A DNA stretch of 64,000 nt from an uncultured Oscillospiraceae bacterium (GCA_910585265.1 CAJUCA010000002.1:62001-126000); one strand, 5' to 3'; shown: positions 32,890-40,969, counted from the first letter of the stretch. Notes: a model not told the origin generated them from the sequence alone. Translations and numbers: made by a program.

Positions 32890-33395
32890 CGTTTCTGGGA
32901 TAATCGCTGCATCCCGGAAGCTAAACTGCATCCTGTTTTGTAGTATTTGCTAACATCCAACTTTTTTGAAGTAAACCAGTTAAATTTTGCAGAAATCGTA
33001 TGCTTTTCCAACGGGAAAAACTGGGAAATCGACGTTAAGCCGCCTACCCATATACTTATACCCCTGAAAGTAACCGTAGCTCAAAAGGCTTCTAAATGAG
33101 TTTTAAGGCAGTCCCCCCAGAACGGACAAAAAAGGGCGGTATTTCCGTCCATCACGGACGCCCATCGGTCCGCCTGGAACAAGACATCCCCCTCTCCGGT
33201 CAGCAATCGCCGGGGAGGGGGATTTTTTTCGTTTTGCCGCCTCTACACCAACCAAAAGGCCAAAAGCCCTCTATTATTGAAATACAGCCGTGAAAAACCG
33301 TCCTATGGGTCCCGGCCAACAAACTACCCTACCAAAGGCAAACGTGTCCCAGGTGGCCTTAAAACGGCCTCTACGGGCACCTGTTACCTATATAA
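32890..33395. other. Gene-free stretch between late and accessory regions
   Basis: About 500 bases with no credible gene, more A/T-rich than the flanks. It holds a second strong terminator (33,186-33,229) and several short inverted repeats, including CAGGTGGCC/GGGCACCTG near 33,351-33,384. A small RNA is possible but not supported by a clear promoter. Confidence 0.6.
33186..33229 (+). terminator. Intrinsic terminator
   Basis: ATCCCCCTCTCCGG pairs with CCGGGGAGGGGGAT (one wobble), followed by seven T. With no gene just upstream, it may end a short RNA or insulate the accessory region from late transcription. Confidence 0.85.
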
Positions 33396-33514
33396 TTACG
33401 TTGACGTAGATAATGAAAAATTTTTTACGAAATCGTAAAAATAACGCTGGACAAAGGATTTGCCCCTGTGGTACACTTTAATCATGAAACAACCAAAAAC
33501 CTACGGAACCGTAG
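33396..33514 (+). promoter_or_regulatory. Accessory promoter A with three palindromic operators
   Basis: TGGACA (33,448-33,453), an 18-bp spacer ending GTGG, and TACACT (33,472-33,477). Operators: TTACG-TTGA-CGTAG (33,396-33,409), TTTTACG-AAAT-CGTAAAA (33,423-33,440) and CTACG-GAAC-CGTAG (33,501-33,514). They share the pattern YTACG-N4-CGTAR. Two flank the promoter upstream and one sits in the leader. Confidence 0.72.
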
Positions 33515-33541
33515 AAAATCTAATGCCGGGAGGAAATGAAT

Positions 33542-33820
33542 ATGAAAACCCCGAACATCGCCGTCAACCGCCGCTGGTCCGGTATGAGCGTCCGCCAGAC
33601 CTGCATCAAGCACGACCTCTACACCTGTGGGGACAACGAGGACTACGAGCATATGCTCAACTGGGTGGAACGCCTCTACCCGAACACCGAGAACCTGTAC
33701 TTCATCGCCGAGGACATCCAGAAGCACAGCAAGGACCAGACCATCACGAACGTCATGTACCTGCTGGAGAAGGACGCCGTGACCACCACCTTCGAGATCG
33801 ACGGCCGGGATGACATCTGA
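33542..33820 (+). CDS. Hypothetical accessory protein, 92 aa
   Basis: Start ATG 33,542 has GGGAGG at 7 bases; an ATG 6 bases earlier is too close. N-terminal NRRWSGMSVRQTCIKHDLYTCGDNEDYEHML, mixed alpha/beta. First gene behind promoter A, so expressed early in that unit. No family recognised. Confidence 0.6.
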   Translation: MKTPNIAVNRRWSGMSVRQTCIKHDLYTCGDNEDYEHMLNWVERLYPNTENLYFIAEDIQKHSKDQTITNVMYLLEKDAVTTTFEIDGRDDI

Positions 33821-33849
33821 GCCCACGGAACAGAAAGGAGACAACAGTA

Positions 33850-34089
33850 ATGAAAGAGCAAATCGAGAGCCGGATTGAGAACCTGAAGAAGACCCTGAGC
33901 TGGAAAGAGGATGAGCTGGAGCAGAGCCGGTTGGGTCTCGTTGAGAGGGCCAGCAAATGCTCCGCCGCAGAGATTGCCCACGGCTGGTTGGAGAGCGACA
34001 TCGACACCATCGGCCGGGAGTTCGAGGAGGTCAAGAGCCTCCGTGACCAGATTGCCCTACTGGAATACATCCTGAAGAATGATAAGTAA
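33850..34089 (+). CDS. Coiled-coil hypothetical protein, 79 aa
   Basis: Almost wholly helical, with heptads (IENLKKTLSWKEDELEQSRL) and a second helix ending in LLEYILKN. AGAAAGGAG ribosome site, 29 bases after the previous gene. Function unknown. Confidence 0.6.
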   Translation: MKEQIESRIENLKKTLSWKEDELEQSRLGLVERASKCSAAEIAHGWLESDIDTIGREFEEVKSLRDQIALLEYILKNDK

Positions 34090-34165
34090 GCCGAAACGGG
34101 CTACGGCCCGTCGCCGGGAACTGCCCCACCCGGCCTGATGATGGCAGGGCAAAGGAGGAAGCAAC

Positions 34166-34333
34166 ATGACGAGGATGTACTGCCCGTATTGCGGCAAGCT
34201 GCTGGAAGAGGGCTGTGAGTGCGAGCGTCTCGTAGCCGAGGATTACGAGGCCATGGTAGAAGAGCTGGAGGAACGTCAGCTCCGTACCGCATACCAGCAG
34301 GATTTGATTGACCTGTACCGCTTCGAGCGGTGA
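34166..34333 (+). CDS. Small zinc-ribbon protein, 55 aa
   Basis: N-terminal CPYCGKLLEEGCEC gives four Cys in zinc-ribbon spacing, followed by an acidic helix. AAAGGAGG ribosome site. Too short for a confident role; such proteins are often nucleic-acid- or protein-binding adaptors in phages. Confidence 0.65.
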   Translation: MTRMYCPYCGKLLEEGCECERLVAEDYEAMVEELEERQLRTAYQQDLIDLYRFER

Positions 34334-34352
34334 GCGAGAAAGGAGAATCGTG

Positions 34353-34790
34353 ATGAACAAGCAGTTCACCTACAATCCGGTGGTCCTGGTCGAGATGGCC
34401 CAGGAGTATTTGGAGGCGGAGCGTAGCTACCGTGACTTCATCGCCCAGCACAAGAACCAGTATGGTAGCCTCGTTCTGGGCTCCGCCGATGACAGGGTTA
34501 GCTACTGGGTCAAGGACAAGGAGAGCTCCTGTGCCGGCTCGGCTCTCAGCACCGCTTGCCGGCTCGTCGGCGCCGATGTGAACACCGTCATCGCAACGGC
34601 GAAGGCCATGAACCGCTTTGAGAAGCGGGAACGCTGGCAGGTCTGCGCTCACCTTCCCACAGGATGGTGCTCCCGGTGTGGTGAGTATGGGGAGTATGGA
34701 GAAGACCGGGTTCGGCGCTTCTTCGCCGCCAGGGAGTGGGACGCCGATTTCTTCCAAAGCACAGGCCGTCGCCACCCTTGGGCGGCCTGA
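34353..34790 (+). CDS. Hypothetical accessory protein, 145 aa
   Basis: From ATG 34,353 behind AAAGGAG. Helical N-terminus, then Gly/Ser-rich middle and a CSRCGEYGEYGED segment with a single CxxC. No family recognised. Last gene of the promoter A unit before promoter B. Confidence 0.55.
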   Translation: MNKQFTYNPVVLVEMAQEYLEAERSYRDFIAQHKNQYGSLVLGSADDRVSYWVKDKESSCAGSALSTACRLVGADVNTVIATAKAMNRFEKRERWQVCAHLPTGWCSRCGEYGEYGEDRVRRFFAAREWDADFFQSTGRRHPWAA

Positions 34791-34818
34791 GCTTACCCCC
34801 CATCTTTGCGCCCAAATC

Positions 34819-34936
34819 CTACGAGAACGAAGATTTGAAAAATATTTTTTCAAAATCGTAATTTTTCGATTGACGCTCGAAGTATCCCGGTGGTACACTA
34901 TCATCATCAAACAAAACAAATCCTACGAAGTGGTAG
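34819..34936 (+). promoter_or_regulatory. Accessory promoter B with flanking operators
   Basis: TTGACG (34,870-34,875), an 18-bp spacer, and TACACT (34,894-34,899). Operators CTACG-AGAA-CGAAG (34,819-34,832) and CTACG-AAGT-GGTAG (34,923-34,936) each deviate by one base from CTACG-N4-CGTAG. The core from TTGACG to TACACT differs from promoter C by one base. Confidence 0.75.
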
Positions 34937-34972
34937 GAATATGACAGGCTGATGAGCCGGGAGGTAATTGAC

Positions 34973-35191
34973 ATGATGGAAAAGCTGGAGCGGCTGGATA
35001 GCTGGTACGGAAGACTGAGCGACATCACCGAGGAGCTTGCCGAAATGGGCTTCGATGTGGTGGATGCCAATGCCGAGTGCATTGACGTGGCCTTCGAGGA
35101 GGACGGAGACGATGTTCACGTCGTCATCTACCTGGGCGGAACGCAGAACACCATTACCATCAACGGATTTGAAGAAGTTTACAGGGGGTAA
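34973..35191 (+). CDS. Acidic hypothetical protein, 72 aa
   Basis: Start ATG 34,973 (a second ATG follows at once) behind GGGAGGT. Predicted alpha then beta, strongly acidic in the middle (AECIDVAFEEDGDDVHVVIYL). First gene of the promoter B unit. Unrecognised. Confidence 0.55.
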   Translation: MMEKLERLDSWYGRLSDITEELAEMGFDVVDANAECIDVAFEEDGDDVHVVIYLGGTQNTITINGFEEVYRG

Positions 35192-35196
35192 GAGAA

Positions 35197-35436
35197 ATGA
35201 ACGGTATTTATGAGATGAAGGGCATTACCGAGGAAATGACCGATTTGGAACAGGCCGACAAGTTCTGGTCCAATGCAAGGGAGCGGGTAATGCTTATCGC
35301 TGAGGCCAACTGCTTCCACCTCTCCCTTGAGGAGCACGACGATTCGTTCCTGTATGACCTGTACGACAACGGAGACTACATCCCCACCGGCGAGGAAATC
35401 ACCACAGCCATCAGGGAGTACCTGGGCCTCTGCTGA
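35197..35436 (+). CDS. Acidic hypothetical protein, 79 aa
   Basis: Five bases after the previous gene with CAGGGGGTAAG. Rich in Asp/Glu; EEHDDSFLYDLYDNGDYIPTGEE near the middle. Unrecognised; possibly a DNA-mimic type by charge only. Confidence 0.55.
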   Translation: MNGIYEMKGITEEMTDLEQADKFWSNARERVMLIAEANCFHLSLEEHDDSFLYDLYDNGDYIPTGEEITTAIREYLGLC

Positions 35437-35473
35437 ACCCACCTGACGAGAACCGGTAGACACCCGGTCGAAA

Positions 35474-35518
35474 CTGCGGAGCTCCTGGAACACCGGGAGC
35501 AAGCTGGACAGCCCGCAG
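35474..35518 (+). other. Structured intergenic RNA element
   Basis: CTGCGG (35,474-35,479) pairs with CCGCAG (35,513-35,518) around an inner GCTCC/GGAGC stem. It lies in a 114-base gap between two small genes, too weak in T for a terminator. It may regulate the membrane gene just downstream. Confidence 0.35.
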
Positions 35519-35550
35519 TCGTGGGAAGCCACAGGAAGGAGATGAGGTAC

Positions 35551-35715
35551 ATGACACCGGATATGGCAGAAGAAGCGGTGGTGGCCCTTGCTATCCTGGC
35601 CGGGTATCTGCTCATCTTGGGCATTGGATGCCTTGTCGCCGACTTCGTATTCCCGCATATCCCGTTTATCAACCGGTTTTTGGATAGCCTCCACGATTGG
35701 GAGGACGAATACTGA
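35551..35715 (+). CDS. Small membrane protein, 54 aa
   Basis: From ATG 35,551 behind AAGGAGATGAGG. One transmembrane helix at about residues 10-32 (VVALAILAGYLLILGIGCLVA) and an acidic C-terminus. Possibly a superinfection-exclusion or membrane effector; no family. Confidence 0.6.
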   Translation: MTPDMAEEAVVALAILAGYLLILGIGCLVADFVFPHIPFINRFLDSLHDWEDEY

Positions 35716-35728
35716 AAGGAATGAAATC

Positions 35729-36004
35729 ATGAGTATCAAAGTTACCATGGACGTGTCTTCTCTGCGGTCGATTATGGGTTACGCCTTTAATTTCGACGTT
35801 TTCACTCAAGGACGCAAGGATTGCTATAAACTCGCCCAGAAAGCCAGCTACGACGAGTTTTCCGCCAAGCTGGAAGAGGTCAAGAAGCATATCGAGTACG
35901 AATCCGACCACCGTGCTTTTCCGGGCCCGTCCTATTGGCTCGGCTGTCTGTGCGGGTTCGACTCCGTGCTGTGGCCCAAAAAGGAGGAGCAGAGCGATGA
36001 GTGA
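35729..36004 (+). CDS. Hypothetical accessory protein, 91 aa
   Basis: From ATG 35,729 behind GAAAGGA. Contains a helix KLAQKASYDEFSAKLEEVKKHIEYE and a Cys pair (GCLCG). Overlaps the next gene by eight bases. Unrecognised. Confidence 0.55.
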   Translation: MSIKVTMDVSSLRSIMGYAFNFDVFTQGRKDCYKLAQKASYDEFSAKLEEVKKHIEYESDHRAFPGPSYWLGCLCGFDSVLWPKKEEQSDE

Positions 36005-36293
36005 TCCGTCTCTGGTCCGCTGGTCTTTCTGGCCGAAAGTGGGGCCGGTCGAGTCCGGCAAAATGCCCCGTAAGAAGATGCAAGAGAACCTTCAGCGGTT
36101 CGAGGTGGAGGCCCGGAAGCTGCTGGCTGAGACTGGTGCCGACCATGTGGTATACGGCAGAAAGCTCTACACCGATGACGGGGAGCTGGAGGAGCTTCGG
36201 TTCTACCTGATGCCGATGAGCGATGAGGAGTTTGAGGATAGGGTGGCGCCCCTGAAGAACCAGCAGGTGTACGCTGTCCACAAAATGAAGTGA
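35997..36293 (+). CDS. Hypothetical accessory protein, 98 aa
   Basis: ATG overlaps the previous gene; AAAGGAGGAG upstream. Basic N-terminal half (KMPRKKMQENL) and acidic C-terminal half (SDEEFEDRV). Unrecognised. Confidence 0.55.
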   Translation: MSDPSLVRWSFWPKVGPVESGKMPRKKMQENLQRFEVEARKLLAETGADHVVYGRKLYTDDGELEELRFYLMPMSDEEFEDRVAPLKNQQVYAVHKMK

Positions 36294-36307
36294 GGAGGAG
36301 TGTGAGT

Positions 36308-36853
36308 ATGGGACGTGGCAACGTATCTGTCTCTGGCCGCTATGAGGGCCTGTACTACATTGACAACGACCATTTCCATGTGTACCGCCGGGACGAACCG
36401 GGAGTCGAGTATCCCGAAACCCAGCTCATGGGCGACCTCAGCTATGATGAGCTGACCGGAATTGAGTGGCTCTACGACGAGTGGGGAACCGCCGAGGAAG
36501 AGGACGACATCCTGGAGTGCTTCATCAGTAGCTTCGTCAGGATGTTCCCCAGCTTTGAGCGGCCGATGCTCGATAAATGGCTTACCGAGCCTGGATTTGG
36601 TGGACGGTCCCGCCGGGTCATCCTGGAAAGCAAGCTGTTCTACATCGCCGTCGAGGACAATGAGTGGTCGCTGGCTGTGGAGCTGCTCCAGAAAGAAGAC
36701 CCCTACGACGATCACCTCAGCGGGCTCCAGGGCCGCCACTACCTGAAGTACCTGGACGGTATGAAGAGGTGTCTCCTGGATCGTCTCCCCAGCATTGGGA
36801 CCTACGCCGGAGCATGGACATCCGGCATCATCAACAGAGAGGAAGTGTGCTGA
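36308..36853 (+). CDS. Acidic hypothetical protein, 181 aa
   Basis: From ATG 36,308 behind GAGGAGTG. Contains SYDELTGIEWLYDEWGTAEEEDDILECF, Trp- and acid-rich, and a C-terminal helical half. No signal peptide or known motif. Second largest of the unrecognised proteins in this block. Confidence 0.55.
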   Translation: MGRGNVSVSGRYEGLYYIDNDHFHVYRRDEPGVEYPETQLMGDLSYDELTGIEWLYDEWGTAEEEDDILECFISSFVRMFPSFERPMLDKWLTEPGFGGRSRRVILESKLFYIAVEDNEWSLAVELLQKEDPYDDHLSGLQGRHYLKYLDGMKRCLLDRLPSIGTYAGAWTSGIINREEVC

Positions 36854-36854
36854 T

Positions 36855-37235
36855 ATGAGTGAAAAAATGTTCACCGTCCGACCGGAGATTGAGGTCAACC
36901 TGACCCAGCAGGACATCGATGATATCATGGTCTCCGCCTTGGAGGGCGGCATCAACTACTGGTGCCGGGAGGCTGAGGTCGTTGAGGAGAAGCGGTGCGG
37001 AGACTGGGGGCACGAGCAGATCGCCCGTGGCGGCTCCCTCATCCTCCACGACGCCGAGAGCTCCGACAAGTGGGAGCTGACCCTGGAGAAGTTCCTGAAC
37101 GGGGTTAAGCTGTACTTCGAGGACGGCTGCCACGTCAATGTTGAGGACAACCGCATCGACACCGGCGACATGGATGCCAACGACGCCGACTGCATCATCC
37201 AACTTGCCATCTTCGGGGAGGTGGTGTTCGGATGA
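36855..37235 (+). CDS. Acidic hypothetical protein, 126 aa
   Basis: Starts one base after the previous stop (GAGGAAGTG upstream). VNLTQQDIDDIMVSALEGGINYWC is a motif seen in proteins of Firmicutes mobile elements; the C-terminal half (IDTGDMDANDADCIIQLAIFGEVVFG) recurs with it. Role unknown. Confidence 0.6.
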   Translation: MSEKMFTVRPEIEVNLTQQDIDDIMVSALEGGINYWCREAEVVEEKRCGDWGHEQIARGGSLILHDAESSDKWELTLEKFLNGVKLYFEDGCHVNVEDNRIDTGDMDANDADCIIQLAIFGEVVFG

Positions 37236-37714
37236 GTGAGTGTAAGAAACAGGCTATTGAGGTCATCGACCAGCTCCATTCCGAGAGCCGCCTCGAATAC
37301 CCCGATTACTGCACCATCCACGATGGCCTGGACGAAATTGACACCCTGCGGGATCGGGATGAGGTGCTGGAGGAGCTGTGGGCGCAGTTCGCCGACATCC
37401 CCATGAACCCTGAGACCGAGTGCATCGAGGCCCCGTTCATGGGCTGGGGCGTGGGAATCAGTCGGGAGGAAATCTGGCACTGGTTCGATGAGCGGCATAG
37501 TAAAGGCGTTGTCTACCTGCTATACGGAACCATCCAGCAGTATGACGTCACAATGGAGAGATACTACAAATCTCTGTGCGATGACTGCGGAACATCCGAC
37601 TGCGCCTACAATAGCGCCGGAGAGTGCCGGTATCCGCAAGTCTTCCACCGGGTCCCTATCATCACCGAGAGCGATGGTTGCATGAACTACATCAGAAGGG
37701 AGGGAGATGGATGA
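37232..37714 (+). CDS. Acidic hypothetical protein, 160 aa
   Basis: ATG overlaps the previous stop by four bases. N-terminal half very acidic; the middle MGWGVGISREEIWHWFDERHSKGVVYLLYG is a conserved-looking mobile-element motif; the C-terminal CDDCGTSDCAYNSAGEC could bind metal. Unrecognised. Confidence 0.6.
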   Translation: MSECKKQAIEVIDQLHSESRLEYPDYCTIHDGLDEIDTLRDRDEVLEELWAQFADIPMNPETECIEAPFMGWGVGISREEIWHWFDERHSKGVVYLLYGTIQQYDVTMERYYKSLCDDCGTSDCAYNSAGECRYPQVFHRVPIITESDGCMNYIRREGDG

Positions 37715-38100
37715 ACAAGAGAAACAGATGGGAGGAACTTTTTGACGAGCTCCTCGACCTCATCGAGTTCCGGCTCATCAAGTACCCGGACGGGTGGGGA
37801 TTGGTGGACCGACAGGGGGCTAACCTGGGGGACATCGAAAGCGACCGTTTCGATAGTTCCGTCGCTCTCATCGACCGGCTGGAGGTCTATGTCCGGGACT
37901 ACATCGTCTCGGACATCGAAGAGGATTGCGACTGCGGCGAGTATCACGACTGGTCTGAACTGCTGGAATTCGCCAGGGAAACCATGGCCCCGGAAGATTT
38001 AGAGCGGTATCACTTTGACCTGGAAATCCTGGACATGATATGCAATCACCCGTCGGAGGTCAACCTGGAAAACTGCTTCTTCGACAGGGAGGAGAGATGA
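37711..38100 (+). CDS. Acidic hypothetical protein, 129 aa
   Basis: From ATG 37,711, overlapping the previous gene by four bases; GGGAGGGAG upstream. Helical, acidic, with DIEEDCDCGEYHDW in the middle. Unrecognised. Confidence 0.55.
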   Translation: MNKRNRWEELFDELLDLIEFRLIKYPDGWGLVDRQGANLGDIESDRFDSSVALIDRLEVYVRDYIVSDIEEDCDCGEYHDWSELLEFARETMAPEDLERYHFDLEILDMICNHPSEVNLENCFFDREER

Positions 38101-38101
38101 T

Positions 38102-38242
38102 ATGGGCTACATGGGCGTCGGATATAGCGGCTACGAATACGAAACCTGCCCTCTCTGCGGGCAGGGTATGTGGAATGGCCGGTGCGAGAACCCGGACTGC
38201 GAGTACCACTGGAACCCGAAAGAAGATGAGGAGGATGAGTGA
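38102..38242 (+). CDS. Small zinc-ribbon protein, 46 aa
   Basis: CPLCGQGMWNGRCENPDC has four Cys in zinc-ribbon spacing; acidic tail. Its stop TGA overlaps the ATG of the next gene. GAGGAGAG ribosome site. Confidence 0.65.
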   Translation: MGYMGVGYSGYEYETCPLCGQGMWNGRCENPDCEYHWNPKEDEEDE

Positions 38243-39069
38243 TGGCCGAACACAAGTCTTTGACATTCTCCATCGAAGGAAAGATTATCACCGATGTTGC
38301 CAGAGAGCATTTTTACGTCAGAAACGACATGGCTAAGGCCCTGGACCTTCTCTGCGCTGGACTCCAGAGTGACCAGCTAAACGAGTACGAGCGGATGGCC
38401 TTAGCTCTCCGGGTCCTGGACGGAAAGGCCGAAATTCGAGGAACGTACCCTGGGGACAGCTATGGGCTCTACGACTTGGATGAACCGGATTGTCGGTTCA
38501 GTATCGCAGACCATATCGGTAAACTGGCTAAGAAGCTGGAAACTGCCGAGTCTGAGCTTCATGACTTACAGGTGAAATTCAGCCTTGTGGCGGAGGGCCT
38601 GTCCTATACGCAGAAGCGTGAGGCCAATAGTGCGTGGTTCTCGCTTGATTATGACCACAGAAGGCCAATTTTTGATGATGTCGAGCCTGTTCCGCTGATA
38701 CCGGGCTTGACCTCCCAGCTTGACAGCTTCTTGGAGAGAATGACGGGGCCGGAGACCACCACGGATGACTATGGATGGCTGGAGCCGTCCGGCAAATTCC
38801 ACGAAGTTCCGTTTGGGGAGCATCAGGGATGGGCGTGGAAGAAGGCATTAGAGCTCGGATTTTCTGGGGAAGCATTTGACCGTGGCCTTGGAGGAGATGT
38901 CCTGCTTGAACATGGGTGGGTCCTTCTGGACAACCCCGGTCTGGGTCTTGCAAGACCAACTTCCAGCGATACCAGACCTATGACCAAAGCGCAAAGGGAG
39001 TTCCTGTTCGACTACTACACCGAGCGAAACCGGCCCGATCTCGCTAAAAAGTACCTGGAGGACGATTGA
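38242..39069 (+). CDS. Hypothetical accessory protein, 275 aa
   Basis: The largest unrecognised protein of the block. Residues 1-90 are mixed alpha/beta, about 95-135 form a coiled coil (KLAKKLETAESELHDLQVKF), and the C-terminus (PMTKAQREFLFDYYTERNRPDLAKKYL) is a basic helical tail. No catalytic motif seen. Coupled to the zinc-ribbon gene by ATGA overlap. Confidence 0.55.
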   Translation: MAEHKSLTFSIEGKIITDVAREHFYVRNDMAKALDLLCAGLQSDQLNEYERMALALRVLDGKAEIRGTYPGDSYGLYDLDEPDCRFSIADHIGKLAKKLETAESELHDLQVKFSLVAEGLSYTQKREANSAWFSLDYDHRRPIFDDVEPVPLIPGLTSQLDSFLERMTGPETTTDDYGWLEPSGKFHEVPFGEHQGWAWKKALELGFSGEAFDRGLGGDVLLEHGWVLLDNPGLGLARPTSSDTRPMTKAQREFLFDYYTERNRPDLAKKYLEDD

Positions 39070-39124
39070 TACCATCAAACACCGTTTTCCAGGCCACCAC
39101 GTCACCTGAAATCAATCAACCTAT

Positions 39125-39164
39125 CACCCGGAACCGTCCCAGGCGCTCCATCCGGGTGTTTTTA
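39125..39164 (+). terminator. Probable terminator
   Basis: CACCCGGA pairs with TCCGGGTG across an 18-base loop, then TTTTTTAA. Ends the unit that began at promoter B. Confidence 0.6.
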
Positions 39165-39181
39165 AGGGGAAAGGAGTACGA

Positions 39182-39439
39182 ATGGATAATATCGTAGATG
39201 TAAAGCTGGGTCAGTCGATTCCGCCTGAGCGGTGGCTTGAAGCTGCGGAAGACCTGGAGAAGGTTTTCCAGATGGTCGCCCAGCATTTGCTTGTAACCAA
39301 CCACGAAGGTATGGGCCAGCAGGATGCCGAGGAGTTCATGTCTGATGCGGTTCTGGCCCTGGCCGCCCTCCGGTACGTTGCCGCCAATCCCGAAGGCTGC
39401 CGGTTCATCCCCATCCCGTCGAAAGGCGGCGACAAATGA
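39182..39439 (+). CDS. Hypothetical accessory protein, 85 aa
   Basis: Behind GGGGAAAGGAG. Mostly helical (PPERWLEAAEDLEKVFQMVAQHLL; ALAALRYVAANPEG). No promoter of the A-C type precedes it, so it may depend on read-through. Unrecognised. Confidence 0.55.
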   Translation: MDNIVDVKLGQSIPPERWLEAAEDLEKVFQMVAQHLLVTNHEGMGQQDAEEFMSDAVLALAALRYVAANPEGCRFIPIPSKGGDK

Positions 39440-39440
39440 T

Positions 39441-40118
39441 ATGAGGAACAGCGAAGGCTACTACGACCCCACCGCTGGCATCGCCATCAGAAATGTAGAA
39501 AGGAATGAAAGAATGATGCAGGAGTTCAAACGTGGAGACATCTTCTATGTGGAGAAGTCCGGGAGCAGGGCAGCGTCCGGCTCAAACCAGCCCGAAGGCC
39601 GACCGGCCCTCATCGTTTCCAACGACCGGTTCAACAAGACCTCCGACATCCTGGAGGTGGTCTACTTGACCTACAACCCCAGGAACGATCTGCCCACGCA
39701 CGTCACCATCCGGCAAACGACCAGCGAGTCGGTCGCAATCTGCGAGCAGGTCACGAGCGTTCACAAGGAGCGGTTCATCAGCTACATCTCGTCGGCTACC
39801 GAGGATGAAATGGCCCGCATCGACATGGCCCTACTCATTTCCCTGGACCTGAACATGGGCGTCTCTCAGGCGGCTTCTACGGCTTCCCAGGCTGCCCCCG
39901 AGCCTATCCCCATCCCCTCTCCTCAGCCGGTTGCCCCCCCCCGACACGCCCCAGAACTGGGAGGCGGAGTACAGGTCCGAGAAGGAGCGGTACGAAACGG
40001 AGATCGCCAGTCTGAAGTCGGAGCTCATCAAGGCACGTTCGGAGGCCGACATCTTCAAGGGGCTCTACACCGACATGACGGACCGGGCCATGGAGAGGGT
40101 CGTCAATGCGTAGCGTGA
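39441..40118 (+). CDS. MazF/PemK-like endoribonuclease, reading frame shifted at a C9 tract
   Basis: As read, 225 aa. Residues 1-25 (GYYDPTAGIAIRNVERNER) look like a short conserved phage segment; 26-140 are a PemK/MazF domain (FKRGDIFYVEKSG, GRPALIVSNDRFN, then a QTTSESVAICEQVTSV core), an mRNA interferase fold. At C9 (39,934-39,942) the frame leaves sensible coding. With one C fewer it would continue as a coiled coil (NWEAEYRSEKERYETEIASL) to 40,113. Start could instead be ATG 39,513, which has AAAGGA. No classic antitoxin is adjacent. Confidence 0.72.
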   Translation: MRNSEGYYDPTAGIAIRNVERNERMMQEFKRGDIFYVEKSGSRAASGSNQPEGRPALIVSNDRFNKTSDILEVVYLTYNPRNDLPTHVTIRQTTSESVAICEQVTSVHKERFISYISSATEDEMARIDMALLISLDLNMGVSQAASTASQAAPEPIPIPSPQPVAPPRHAPELGGGVQVREGAVRNGDRQSEVGAHQGTFGGRHLQGALHRHDGPGHGEGRQCVA

Positions 40119-40360
40119 AGGAAATCACGAAGGAGGACTTTTCCGCTCTCATGGGCTCCGCCCGCATCGTGGCCTTCTCCACCAAGTATGAGCCCCGTGG
40201 CCTGTTCTATCTGCGGGACGGAAACAAGGTCATCGGCATCGACAACAGCACCGGCCATGCCTGGACCGAGGAGTTCGACAGCGTGGACCAGTGTAAGCGG
40301 TGGCTCATGGGAGAGAAGCTGGAAATCGTAAAGGGAGGTAACGAAGATGAAAGCATCTGA
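40106..40360 (+). CDS. Hypothetical accessory protein, 84 aa
   Basis: ATG at 40,106 overlaps the end of the MazF-like gene; GGAGAGGG upstream. Compact alpha/beta (RIVAFSTKYEPRGLFYLRDGNKVIGIDN). Overlaps the regulator gene after it. Could be a partner of either; unrecognised. Confidence 0.55.
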   Translation: MRSVKEITKEDFSALMGSARIVAFSTKYEPRGLFYLRDGNKVIGIDNSTGHAWTEEFDSVDQCKRWLMGEKLEIVKGGNEDESI

Positions 40361-40838
40361 CATCGTAGAGGACGCCCTCCAGCTCCGTGGGGTCCTCCAG
40401 AAAGAGCTCGCTGAGCGTGTGGGCCAAGACCACAAGTACCTCAGCAGGAAGTTGACCACCAACAGCATGAAGGCCCAGGAGCTCATCGACCTCATCCACG
40501 AGCTCGGCTACGAAATCAAGCTGGTGGATTGCCAGGGTTCCGGCCAGACGGTCTCCGTCCGGCGCAGGGGAACCGGTCCCAGGGTGAAGCGTATGGTCAG
40601 CGGCATCACCTTCGACACCGCCAAGGCCGACGCTCTCTGCCACACCGACGTGGAGGATGGCCGCTACATGGAGCTGTATCGGGACCCGGAAGGTCGGTTC
40701 TTCATCGTCCACTATTCGTTCTGGCAGAAAGAGGATGCCACGATTACCTCCTGCCAGGAAGACGAGGCCCGGCACCTGTTCGACAAGTATTCGGATGGAA
40801 CCGTGGATTTTGTCTCCGGCGCCCCGGAGGCTGTATAA
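40347..40838 (+). CDS. XRE-like HTH regulator with C-terminal effector domain
   Basis: 163 aa, behind AAAGGGAGGTAAC. Residues 1-58 form a helix-turn-helix (LQKELAERVGQDHKYLSRKLTTNSMKAQELIDLIHELGY). The C-terminal 90 residues are an alpha/beta domain of unknown type. It lies immediately upstream of promoter C and is the only obvious DNA-binding regulator in the block, so it is a candidate for binding the CTACG-N4-CGTAG operators. Confidence 0.7.
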   Translation: MKASDIVEDALQLRGVLQKELAERVGQDHKYLSRKLTTNSMKAQELIDLIHELGYEIKLVDCQGSGQTVSVRRRGTGPRVKRMVSGITFDTAKADALCHTDVEDGRYMELYRDPEGRFFIVHYSFWQKEDATITSCQEDEARHLFDKYSDGTVDFVSGAPEAV

Positions 40839-40851
40839 TTGCGCCCGGTTC

Positions 40852-40969
40852 CTACGATGACGTAGAATTACAAAAAATATTTGCAAAATCGTAATTTTCC
40901 GATTGACGCTCGAAGTATCACGGTGGTACACTTTAGTCATGGAACACCAAAAAACTTACGAGAACGTAG
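40852..40969 (+). promoter_or_regulatory. Accessory promoter C with flanking operators
   Basis: TTGACG (40,903-40,908), an 18-bp spacer and TACACT (40,927-40,932). Perfect palindrome CTACG-ATGA-CGTAG (40,852-40,865) upstream and TTACG-AGAA-CGTAG (40,956-40,969) in the leader. The operators lie about 50 bp above the -35 and 24 bp below the -10, as in promoter B. Confidence 0.78.
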
